A stretch of 64,000 bases of DNA, from the NCBI GenBank assembly GCA_020248265.1, contig JADCHX010000019.1:62001-126000 (forward strand). Direction: 5' to 3'. The stretch is from Rhodocyclaceae bacterium. GTDB taxonomy: Bacteria > Pseudomonadota > Gammaproteobacteria > Burkholderiales > CAIKXV01. The position numbers were made by a program, and so were the translations under genes. The notes under the pieces are model-generated. The model saw only the letters and a program-made list of their open reading frames with translations. It did no database searches and had not been told where the DNA came from. This document shows positions 28,451-36,114 of the stretch, in pieces; positions within the stretch are counted from its first letter, which is position 1; every line of letters starts with the position of its first letter.

Positions 28451-30892
28451 TTACTTGATGCAGACCGCGCGTACCTGCTGGATGTCGGTGATGCCGAGCA
28501 GCACCTTCTCGATGCCGTCCATCTTCAGTGTGCGCATGCCTTCTTCGAGCGCGATCGCCAGCAGATCTGCGACGCGGGCGTGTTCCTGGATTCCCTTCTT
28601 CAGGCGGTCGGTGCCGATCAGCAGTTCATGCAGGCCCGCCCTGCCCTTGTAGCCAGTGCCGTTGCAGGTGTCGCAGCCGACCTTGCTTTGGAGCACGATC
28701 TCGCCCTTCGGGTTGCCGAACTGGCGGACCCAGCGCTGGCGGACCTGCTCGCGTGCCGCCTCGGGGTCTTTCTTCCAGGTTTCGGTCTGCCGGAGTTCCT
28801 GCACGTATTCGTCGAGCAGCAGCGTGAGTTCGTCCTCGCCGGCGACCCGCGGCTTGCGGCACTTCGAGCACAGCCGTTTCGCCAGGCGCTGCGCGAGGAT
28901 GCCGAGCAGCGCGTCGGAGAAGTTGAACGGGTCCATGCCCATGTCGAGCAGGCGGGTGATCGACTCCGGCGCGCTGTTGGTGTGCAGCGTGGCGAACACC
29001 AGGTGGCCGGTTAGGGACGCCTCGATGCCGATCGCAACGGTTTCCTTGTCGCGCATCTCGCCGACCATGATCACGTCGGGATCGGCCCGCAGGAAGGCCT
29101 TCATGGCGGTGGCGAAGGTCAGCCCGGCCTTCGGGTTCATCTGCACCTGGCGCAGCCCGCGCTGCGTGATCTCGACCGGGTCTTCCGCCGTCCAGATCTT
29201 GGTCTCGGGCGTGTTGATGTAGCCGAGCACCGAGTGCAGCGAAGTGGTCTTGCCGGAGCCCGTCGGGCCGCAGACGAAGAACAACCCGTACGGCTTGGTG
29301 ATCGCGCCCTTGAGCAGGCCGAGGTTGTGGTCCGACACGCCCAGCTTGTCGAGCGGGATCGGCTCGCCTGCGGCCAGGATACGCATCACGATATCCTCGA
29401 CGCCGCCCTGACTGGGGATGGTCGCGACCCGCAGTTCGATGTCGAGCGGGCCGAACTTGCGGAACTTGATCTTGCCGTCCTGCGGCCTGCGCTTCTCGGA
29501 GATGTCGAGGTCGCACATGATCTTCAACCGCGCGGCGATCGCCTGGCGGTAGCTGGCCGGCACCTCGATGTAGTTGTGCAGCGAGCCGTCCCTGCGGAAG
29601 CGGATCAGCGTCTTCTGCTTGCCGGGGCCGGGCTCCACATGGATATCCGACGCGCCCTGATGGTACGCATCGATGATGATCTTGTTCACCAGCCGGACCA
29701 CTTCGTTCTCGGAGGCGGCCGAGAGTTCGGCAACCGCGGAGCCCTCGTCTTCGGCCTCTTCCGACAGTTCGGAGAGCAGGTCGCCGACCGAGCTGGTATC
29801 GACCGCGATTTCCGGGCCGCCGCCGCCGAACACCTGGTTCATCGTCGCGGCGAACTCGCGCTTCGTCGTGACCCGGTAATCGACCTTCGCCTTCGGGAAC
29901 ACGTTGGCGACCTGGCGCGAACCACGCACCTTCTCGGGGTCGGTGCAGAGCACGACCAGGCCGTCCTTGCCCTCTTCGAGCGGCAGCCAGCCGCTCTCGG
30001 CGGCGAATTCGCGCCGGATGTTCTTCAGCAGATCGAGCGGCTTGAGCCGGTCGGCACGGAACGGCTCGTAGGGGCACTGGAAGAACAGCGCCAGCGACTC
30101 GCCGAGCAGCGGGACCTTGACCTGGAATTCGTCGATCAGCACATCTTCGATATCGATGTTCTTGCGCCGCGACGAGCGCAGTGCGAGCTCCATCTCGTCT
30201 GCGGACAGCACGGCACCCGCGACAAGCTGGTCGTACTTGCCACGGATCTTGAACGCCGGCTGCTTCTGCCGCTGCAGCACCGCGATCGCCAGCGTCTCGG
30301 CCAGCTGGCGCGCACCGTCCTCGGCGGTCTTCGAGAATGCCTCGCCCGTGCGGGAGTTGATGAGCTGGATCACGCCGACGAGGGGCCCCTGGGCCGCGCT
30401 GCCGGCACCCGGCTGCGCCTGCCTGACCGACTCGCAGATGGGAACGACCAGCATGTGCCGGGTGCGGTAGCCGGTACGCTTGTCGACTTCCTTCAGGAAG
30501 TGCAGCTGCGGACTGTAGCGCTTCAGTTCGTCGTCGTTGTAGACGTCTGCGACGTTGACCACGCGCCGGGTGCTCGCCACGAACCCCGCGATGCTCTGCT
30601 CGTTGATCGGAAGCTTCAGGTCCTTGAACGAATTCAGACCGGTCTTGACCTTCGAGACGATCGAATTGCCGTCTTCCGTGCTGACGTAGATGGTCAGCCG
30701 GTCGGCTTCGAACAGCGCGCAGATGTCCTGCGACAGCTCGACCATGATCTCGTCGAGTTCGCTCAAGGAGTGGATGCGGTTCGTGACCGCCTGCAGGCCC
30801 TGCGAAAACCTGAGCCTGTCCGCCAGCACTTCCCCGCCAGCTGCGGACGCCCCACCCTGCGCCTGGGGCCGGGTTTCGAGAACGCTGCTCAT
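28451..30892 (-). CDS. GAF-domain GspE/PilB-type secretion ATPase
   Basis: It is a hexameric traffic ATPase of the type II secretion/type IV pilus class. Of 813 residues, about 35-205 form a GAF sensor, with a middle region (220-350) partly like the T2SSE N domain. The ATPase has Walker A GPTGSGKT (542-549), the Asp-box and Walker B (LRADPDVIMVGEMRD, 601-615), the His-box LVFATLHTN and a four-cysteine zinc site (Cys675, 678, 740, 743). Normal GspE/PilB lacks GAF. No gspF/pilC or other pilus assembly gene lies in the window. It sits between the hydrolase and GAF-HD-GYP genes on one strand. Confidence 0.9.
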   Translation of the reverse strand: MSSVLETRPQAQGGASAAGGEVLADRLRFSQGLQAVTNRIHSLSELDEIMVELSQDICALFEADRLTIYVSTEDGNSIVSKVKTGLNSFKDLKLPINEQSIAGFVASTRRVVNVADVYNDDELKRYSPQLHFLKEVDKRTGYRTRHMLVVPICESVRQAQPGAGSAAQGPLVGVIQLINSRTGEAFSKTAEDGARQLAETLAIAVLQRQKQPAFKIRGKYDQLVAGAVLSADEMELALRSSRRKNIDIEDVLIDEFQVKVPLLGESLALFFQCPYEPFRADRLKPLDLLKNIRREFAAESGWLPLEEGKDGLVVLCTDPEKVRGSRQVANVFPKAKVDYRVTTKREFAATMNQVFGGGGPEIAVDTSSVGDLLSELSEEAEDEGSAVAELSAASENEVVRLVNKIIIDAYHQGASDIHVEPGPGKQKTLIRFRRDGSLHNYIEVPASYRQAIAARLKIMCDLDISEKRRPQDGKIKFRKFGPLDIELRVATIPSQGGVEDIVMRILAAGEPIPLDKLGVSDHNLGLLKGAITKPYGLFFVCGPTGSGKTTSLHSVLGYINTPETKIWTAEDPVEITQRGLRQVQMNPKAGLTFATAMKAFLRADPDVIMVGEMRDKETVAIGIEASLTGHLVFATLHTNSAPESITRLLDMGMDPFNFSDALLGILAQRLAKRLCSKCRKPRVAGEDELTLLLDEYVQELRQTETWKKDPEAAREQVRQRWVRQFGNPKGEIVLQSKVGCDTCNGTGYKGRAGLHELLIGTDRLKKGIQEHARVADLLAIALEEGMRTLKMDGIEKVLLGITDIQQVRAVCIK

Positions 30893-30938
30893 GGTGGGTT
30901 GCCCCCGGGTCGGAATCGCATCATGTCGATCATGGCTG

Positions 30939-31715
30939 TCAGAACTCGAACTGCTGGAACGTCAGCAGCATCTGCGGGGCGAACCGGCCCGCGCACGACT
31001 GGATTTCCTCCATGATGGCCTCGTACTCGCCCGGCTTCAAGTGCGTGATGTAAATGTCGACCTGCCGCTGCAGCTTTTCGAGCTCGTCGGCCAGCATCAT
31101 CGGACTCAGGTGTTTGGATGTACGCGCGAGGTCATGTTCCCGGTTGCGGAACGCGGTCTCGATGATCAGGTAGCGGAGGTTGTCGATGCGGTTGACCATC
31201 GGCCAGAGGGCCTCGTTGACCGTCGTGTCGCCGGTATACACCAGGCTTGCCCGACCACTGTCGAGGTGGTAGCCGACCGCAGGCACCACATGATTTGCCG
31301 GCAACGGCGTGATGCTGCGCCCTCGCCCCAGGTCGAGCCGCTCCCCGACAGCTACCGGCTGGTAGTGCATCCACGGATTCAGTGCATCGGGAATCTGCGC
31401 GAAATCCGGCCACAGCTTCCAGTTGAACAGATGCTGGCGCAGCACCTCGATGGTCTCGGGCAGCGCATGCACGGTGAGCGGACGGTCGCGCATCCAGCCG
31501 ACCGTATCGACCAGGAATGGCAGCGACGTCACGTGGTCCAGGTGGGAGTGCGTCAGGAACACCCGATCGATACGCTGGAGCTCTTCGATGTTGAGGTCTC
31601 CGACGCCGGTTCCGGCATCGACCAGCACATCTTCGTCGAGCACGAACGACGTCGTGCGCAGACTGCCGCCGATACCGCCACTGCAACCGAGCACGCGCAA
31701 CTTCATCCGGGACAT
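30939..31715 (-). CDS. Metallo-beta-lactamase-fold hydrolase, class II cyclic-nucleotide phosphodiesterase-like
   Basis: The 258-residue soluble protein has the metal motif THSHLDH (about residues 55-61), an early LRVLGCSGGIGGSLRTTSF segment, a distal PANHVVPAVGYH and TGDTT, and ITHLKPGE near the end. That arrangement is the one seen in class II cAMP phosphodiesterases and related RNase Z-like hydrolases. The substrate cannot be told from sequence; a cyclic nucleotide is attractive because both neighbours carry GAF domains. It lies between the FHA protein gene (185-base spacer) and the GAF-ATPase gene (46-base spacer). Confidence 0.8.
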   Translation of the reverse strand: MSRMKLRVLGCSGGIGGSLRTTSFVLDEDVLVDAGTGVGDLNIEELQRIDRVFLTHSHLDHVTSLPFLVDTVGWMRDRPLTVHALPETIEVLRQHLFNWKLWPDFAQIPDALNPWMHYQPVAVGERLDLGRGRSITPLPANHVVPAVGYHLDSGRASLVYTGDTTVNEALWPMVNRIDNLRYLIIETAFRNREHDLARTSKHLSPMMLADELEKLQRQVDIYITHLKPGEYEAIMEEIQSCAGRFAPQMLLTFQQFEF

Positions 31716-31900
31716 CTGCCTTGTCTGTGATAACGTCCACCCGGGAAGATGTCGTCCCCGTGTCGTCCGTCACAGCACGAGCGAGACATACTACCGATCC
31801 CCGGCGCTCCGAAGCGCCTTCGGGACGTATCCTCACCAGGTTGATGCTTATCGGCAGCCAGCCGCCGGCCTTGAGCGGTGGCCGCAGCACAGCCATCGGA

Positions 31901-32785
31901 TCAATCGGGCTTGTGGAAGAACTCCATCTTGACGCCCGCCAGATCGATGATGTCGTGATCGTGCAATTGCCGCGGTTGTCCGTCGAGCGCGTTTCCGTTG
32001 ACGCTCGGATACTGCACCCCCTCGACATGCGTGAGGAAGAAGCCGTGCGGGCGCCGGGTGATGACTGCCACCTGCACACCCGGCTTGCCGAGCGTGGTGA
32101 GGTTCTTCACGAGGTCCAGTTCCTTGCCGGCGCTCGGACCCGTGAGGATCTGGATCGCTGCAGGTGGTGGCGATGCAGGGCGCGGCGCCGGTATCGATGC
32201 GCTCGCAGCCGACGCTGGCGCCATCGCCGGGGAGAGACCGGCCAGCGGCTGCGGGACGCCTTGCGCGACGGGCGGCGCAGACGCCGGGGACGAAGACTGC
32301 TGGCCCACCACGCTGGTCGACAGCGCGGGCATCGGACCCGGCACGGTCGCGGTCGGGTCGACGTAGCCACCCGGACGCGTGCTGGTCGGATCGCCGGCGC
32401 GCGGGCTGCCGGGCGCCGATGCCGGCTGGGCGGCTGCGACCTGGGCCGGGCGCAGCAGCATGGTCTTCTCGAAGTCGCCGGCCGAGGCCTGGGACGCCTT
32501 CTCGTTGATGTACTTGAGCTTGTACTTCCCGATCTCGACAACGTCGTTGTTCTGCAGGAAATGCTTCTTGATCGGGTGGCCGTTGACCGTCGTCCCGTTC
32601 GTGCTGCCGAGATCCTCGAGAAACGAATCGTTCAGGATCGTGACGATCGCCGCATGTTCGCCGCTGACGGCGAGATTCTCGATGCGCACGTCGTTGTGCG
32701 GCTTGCGACCGACGGTCGTGCGCTCCTTGACGAGGTCGACCTCGTCAAGCACCTGCCCGTCCACACTGATAATCAATTTTGCCAT
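31901..32785 (-). CDS. Protein with two FHA domains joined by a Pro/Ala linker
   Basis: FHA domains bind phosphothreonine in partner proteins. The 294-residue protein has an intact N-terminal FHA (about 1-95: GR at 26-27, Ser41, His44 and STNG around Asn63). A linker of about 115 residues rich in Pro, Ala and Ser follows, then a second FHA-like domain (about 212-292) in which the phosphate-binding Arg and Ser/His are not conserved (LGKPGVQVAV, SVNG retained). ATG 32785 gives MAKLIISVDG; the longer frame runs into the phosphatase gene. It lies 17 bases after the PP2C gene. It presumably reads phosphorylation that the phosphatase erases; no kinase is in the window. Confidence 0.9.
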   Translation of the reverse strand: MAKLIISVDGQVLDEVDLVKERTTVGRKPHNDVRIENLAVSGEHAAIVTILNDSFLEDLGSTNGTTVNGHPIKKHFLQNNDVVEIGKYKLKYINEKASQASAGDFEKTMLLRPAQVAAAQPASAPGSPRAGDPTSTRPGGYVDPTATVPGPMPALSTSVVGQQSSSPASAPPVAQGVPQPLAGLSPAMAPASAASASIPAPRPASPPPAAIQILTGPSAGKELDLVKNLTTLGKPGVQVAVITRRPHGFFLTHVEGVQYPSVNGNALDGQPRQLHDHDIIDLAGVKMEFFHKPD

Positions 32786-32802
32786 GGCGAGGTGGTTATA
32801 CC

Positions 32803-33627
32803 TTATTTTAACCAGGACATAAATCTGGACATCCAGCCGGCTTCGGCCGAAAACGGTCCGTTCACCTGCACCAGCACGACCGACACGTTGTCCCGCCCGC
32901 CGTAGTCGTTGGCCGTCTGCACCAGTTGGTCGGCCGCCAGTTGCAGGTTCGCCTTCAGCGTGTCGAGCGTGCTGTGGATCTCGGCTTCCGGGATCATGTC
33001 GGACAACCCGTCCGAGCACAGCAGGTAGATGTCACCTGGCAGCGCTTCGTAGCTGTGGATCTCGGTCTCGACCTCCGGGTCGACCCCGAGCGCGCGCGTG
33101 ACCAGATTCTTGTTCATGGAATGCCGCGCGTCTTCCTTGGAGATCATCCCGCTGTCGATCTGCTCCTGGAGCAGGGAGTGGTCGCGCGTGATCTGCTCGA
33201 AACTGTCACCGCGCAGACGGTACAGCCGGGAGTCGCCGATGTGGGCGACCGATACCTGGTTGTCGACGAACAGCACCGAAACCAGCGTGGTACCCATTCC
33301 AGCGTACTGCGGCTGGGTCTGCGACGAATGGAAGATCGACGCGTTCGCCAGGGTGGACTGTTCGCGCAATACGCGTTCCGCGCGCTGCACTGGCGAAGCC
33401 TCCGAGTTGGACGGATCCGTGTCAGCCAGCGCCTTGCGCACTTCCTCGCGGATGAGTGCCACGGCGATGCCACTTGCGACCTCGCCGGCGTTGTAGCCAC
33501 CCATGCCGTCTGCCAGGATCGCGAGCCCGATATCGGGCTCGATGGCAAGGCTGTCTTCATTGTGGGAGCGAACCATGCCCGGATCGGTGCTGCTGGCCAT
33601 GGTCAACGCAGTGGAAAGGTCGGTCAT
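32803..33627 (-). CDS. PP2C-family serine/threonine protein phosphatase (Stp1/PppA type)
   Basis: It removes phosphate from Ser/Thr residues using two metal ions. The 274-residue protein shows the bacterial PP2C motifs in order: MVRSHNEDS, ILADGMGGYNAGEVAS, VAHIGDSRLYR, LLCSDGLSDM and GGRDNVSVVLV, so all metal-binding aspartates are present. ATG 33627 is the family start. It is the first gene of a minus-strand series with the FHA, hydrolase, GAF-ATPase and GAF-HD-GYP genes. In other bacteria PP2C and FHA genes near a secretion ATPase mark threonine-phosphorylation control of secretion. Confidence 0.93.
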   Translation of the reverse strand: MTDLSTALTMASSTDPGMVRSHNEDSLAIEPDIGLAILADGMGGYNAGEVASGIAVALIREEVRKALADTDPSNSEASPVQRAERVLREQSTLANASIFHSSQTQPQYAGMGTTLVSVLFVDNQVSVAHIGDSRLYRLRGDSFEQITRDHSLLQEQIDSGMISKEDARHSMNKNLVTRALGVDPEVETEIHSYEALPGDIYLLCSDGLSDMIPEAEIHSTLDTLKANLQLAADQLVQTANDYGGRDNVSVVLVQVNGPFSAEAGWMSRFMSWLK

Positions 33628-33661
33628 CGGGGAGGGTACCCGGCAGTGGTTCTACAGCAGA

Positions 33662-33677
33662 TGTACGGAATCGTACA
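33662..33677. promoter_or_regulatory. Palindrome upstream of the phosphatase gene
   Basis: TGTACG-GAAT-CGTACA is a perfect 6+6 inverted repeat centred about 43 bases before the phosphatase ATG, in the 186-base spacer after the formyltransferase-like gene. It could be an operator for the signalling operon. No clear -10/-35 pair is visible beside it. Confidence 0.3.
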
Positions 33678-33813
33678 CGGGATGATGCCAGCATCTCGAG
33701 GCATTCGCGCAGCGCAGCTGACCGCTCGTCGGCGCGACACCGAAGAATCCGACGGACGCCCCGCGCCGCATGCGCCGGGATCGCGTGCGGGCGCGCCCGT
33801 CCCGAGCCCTGGT

Positions 33814-34746
33814 TCAGGTGCCCAGGAAGCTGCCGGCAGCCACTGCCCCGCCGGCCGCATACTCGCCGGCACCCATCTTCTTGCCGTCCTCCGGCTTGAC
33901 CCGGAGCACCTCGATCCGCCCGCCCTGGCAGCCGACGAAGAAGCCGTTCTCGGACACGTCAGTTACCTCGCCGACCTTCCCCTTCGTCGCGCCGAAGGTG
34001 CGGTAGGCATGCTTGCGCGCCTCGAAGATCTGCAGCTTCTTCCCGCCGAGGGTCGTCCAGGCACCGGGGGCCGGATTGCAGCCCCGGATCAGGTCGTAGG
34101 TGAAGTCGACGTGGCTCGCCCAGTTGATCCGCGCTTCGGCGTCACGGCACCAGCCTTCGTACGTGGCGAGCGTCTCGTCCTGCACCACTTCGCAGTGCTT
34201 GCCGGCGAACACCAGGTCGGCCGCCTCGAGCATCGCCGCGACGCCCATCGGGTACAGCTTGTTGAAGTAGACCTCGCCGATCGTCTCGTCGGGCCCGATG
34301 TCGCATTCCTTCTGCAGGATCACCGGGCCTTCGTCCAGCCCGTCGGTCGGCCGGAAGATGGTCAGGCCGGTCTTCTTCTCGCCGCGGATGATCGGCCAGT
34401 TGATGGACGACGGACCGCGGTACTTCGGCAGCAGCGACGGGTGATACTGGATCGTGCCCAGACGCGGAATACCGACGAAAGCCTGCGGTGCGAACTGCAG
34501 CACATAGGCCATCACACCGATGTCCGCGTTCAGGCTGCGCATCGCCGCTTCCGCCTCTGGCGTCTTCAGCGACGGGAACTGGTGCACGGTCAGGCCCTTC
34601 TCGACCGCAGCCACCTTCAGGGGGTCAGGCCTGCCACCCGCCTTTTCCGGGGCACAGAACACCGCAGCGACCTCGTCGCCTCGCTCCAGAAACTTCTCCA
34701 GCACGGACTTGCCGAAGTCCTGCTGGCCGATGATCACAACCTTCAT
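33814..34746 (-). CDS. Formyltransferase-fold hydrolase/transferase linked to formyl-CoA metabolism
   Basis: The 310-residue protein resembles the N-terminal 10-formyl-THF hydrolase domain of ALDH1L1 more than Met-tRNA formyltransferase: MKVVIIGQQDFGKSV, TIQYHPSLLPKYRG, INWPIIRGEKKTGLTIFRPTDGLDEGPVILQKE. Catalytic His102 and Asp138 are present, but the Asn usual in Fmt (I-N-x-H) is Gln100. It follows frc by 16 bases with a good ribosome site (GGAGGT), so it is the third gene of the oxalate operon. I infer it moves or hydrolyses the formyl group from formyl-CoA or formyl-THF. ATG 34746 is the family start. True Fmt would be expected beside def/rsmB. Confidence 0.75.
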   Translation of the reverse strand: MKVVIIGQQDFGKSVLEKFLERGDEVAAVFCAPEKAGGRPDPLKVAAVEKGLTVHQFPSLKTPEAEAAMRSLNADIGVMAYVLQFAPQAFVGIPRLGTIQYHPSLLPKYRGPSSINWPIIRGEKKTGLTIFRPTDGLDEGPVILQKECDIGPDETIGEVYFNKLYPMGVAAMLEAADLVFAGKHCEVVQDETLATYEGWCRDAEARINWASHVDFTYDLIRGCNPAPGAWTTLGGKKLQIFEARKHAYRTFGATKGKVGEVTDVSENGFFVGCQGGRIEVLRVKPEDGKKMGAGEYAAGGAVAAGSFLGT

Positions 34747-34762
34747 GGGGGCAACCTCCGTC

Positions 34763-36034
34763 TTATTTCGGCTTCTTCGGCGGGGCAGTGAATGCACCGG
34801 CCGTCTTGAGCGCGTCGACCTTCTGCGCGTCGTATCCGAGCACCGCGGTCAGCACCTCGTCGGTGTGCTCGCCCAGCGTGGGCGAACGCTCGATCTTCGC
34901 GGGCGACGCGGACAGCTTGATCGGCATGCCCACGTTGTACCACTTGCCGCGCTGCGGATGGTCGAGCTCGACCATCATCTCGCGGCCCTTCACATGCTCG
35001 TCGGTGAACAGATCCTCGGTCGACATGATCGGGCCGCAGGGCACGTTCAACTCGTTCAGGATGCCCATCATCTCGCGCTTGGTGTGCTTGCGCGCGAACT
35101 CGCCGAGCATCTCCCAGATCGAGGCCTGGTTGCGGCGGCGCTCGTCGATCGTCGAGAAGCGCGGGTCGGTGTCGAGGCCGGGTTCGCCGAGGTCGGGGCC
35201 GATGCGTTTCGCGAGCGCGACCCAGACCGCCTCCTGGACCACGACGTAGATGAAGTCGTTCGGACCGCCGGGCGCGCAACGGATCGCGTTGCCGAGCTGG
35301 CCACCGCCGGAATCGTTGCCGGCACGCGGCGTCTCGCCCATTCCCTTGTGCGTACCGACCGAATACTCGGCCAGCGGACCATGCCACAGCCGCTGGTGGT
35401 CGCGCCACTTGACGCGGCAGAGGTTCATCACGCCGTCCATCATGGCGACTTCGACATACTGGCCGACGCCGTCACGGTCGCGCTGGTGGAGCGCCGCGAG
35501 CAGGCCGATCGCCAGGTGCAGGCCGGTGCCCGAGTCGCCGATCTGCGCGCCCGTGACGAACGGCGGCCCGTCGGGCACGCCGGTGGTGCTCATCGCCCCG
35601 CCCATCGCCTGCGCCACGTTCTCGTAGGCCTTGAAGTCGGCGTACGGACCGGAGGAACCGAATCCCTTGATCGACCCCATGACGATACGCGGGTTGATCT
35701 CGTGGACCTTTTCCCAGGTGAAGCCAAGGCGGTCGAGCACGCCCGGACCGAAGTTCTCCATCACGATGTCACAGGTCTTCAGCAGGTCGGTGAACACCTG
35801 CCGTCCCTCGGCGGTCTTCATGTTCACGGTGATCGAACGCTTGTTGCAGTTGAGCATCGTGAAATAGAGGCTGTCGGCACCGGGCACGTCACGCAGCTGA
35901 CCGCGCGTCGCGTCACCCTGCGGCGGCTCGAACTTGATCACGTCGGCCCCCATCCAGGCGAGCAACTGCGAACAGGTGGGACCCGCCTGCACATGGGTCA
36001 TGTCGAGAATTCGAACGTCCTTCAGGGCTTGCAT
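34763..36034 (-). CDS. frc: Formyl-CoA:oxalate CoA-transferase (family III)
   Basis: It transfers CoA from formyl-CoA to oxalate, giving oxalyl-CoA for the decarboxylase encoded upstream. The 423-residue protein aligns well with Frc as I remember it: THVQAGPTCSQ near the N terminus, the catalytic aspartate in GAQIGDSGTGLH (Asp167), a GGGQ glycine loop near residue 258 and LGEHTDEVL near the end. At the site of Trp48 in Oxalobacter Frc it has Gln (TRGQLRD), like E. coli YfdW. ATG 36034 is preceded by a near-perfect AGGAGGTGAC. A large palindrome separates it from oxc. Confidence 0.93.
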   Translation of the reverse strand: MQALKDVRILDMTHVQAGPTCSQLLAWMGADVIKFEPPQGDATRGQLRDVPGADSLYFTMLNCNKRSITVNMKTAEGRQVFTDLLKTCDIVMENFGPGVLDRLGFTWEKVHEINPRIVMGSIKGFGSSGPYADFKAYENVAQAMGGAMSTTGVPDGPPFVTGAQIGDSGTGLHLAIGLLAALHQRDRDGVGQYVEVAMMDGVMNLCRVKWRDHQRLWHGPLAEYSVGTHKGMGETPRAGNDSGGGQLGNAIRCAPGGPNDFIYVVVQEAVWVALAKRIGPDLGEPGLDTDPRFSTIDERRRNQASIWEMLGEFARKHTKREMMGILNELNVPCGPIMSTEDLFTDEHVKGREMMVELDHPQRGKWYNVGMPIKLSASPAKIERSPTLGEHTDEVLTAVLGYDAQKVDALKTAGAFTAPPKKPK

Positions 36035-36049
36035 GTCACCTCCTGTGCG

Positions 36050-36102
36050 GGGGTCAGGTCTTGAGTTTTGCATCTGTGATGCAAAACTCAAGACCTGACC
36101 CC
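36050..36102. repeat. REP-like 25-bp perfect palindrome between oxc and frc
   Basis: The arm at 36050-36074 (beginning GGGGTCAGGTCTTGAG) is the exact reverse complement of 36078-36102, with only a TGT loop. The stem is 25 bp. It looks like the GGGGTCAGGTCTTGA-type dispersed palindromes seen near RAYT transposases in betaproteobacteria, as I recall. In the oxc-frc mRNA it would form a very strong hairpin just before the frc ribosome site and could set the ratio of the two products. Confidence 0.85.
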
Positions 36103-36114
36103 ATGTTCCACGAT

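Noticed and set aside
33814-34746. Methionyl-tRNA formyltransferase (fmt)
   Set aside because: The active site reads Q-Y-H rather than N-x-H, similarity is closer to the formyl-THF hydrolase domain, and it is in an oxalate operon without def or rsmB.
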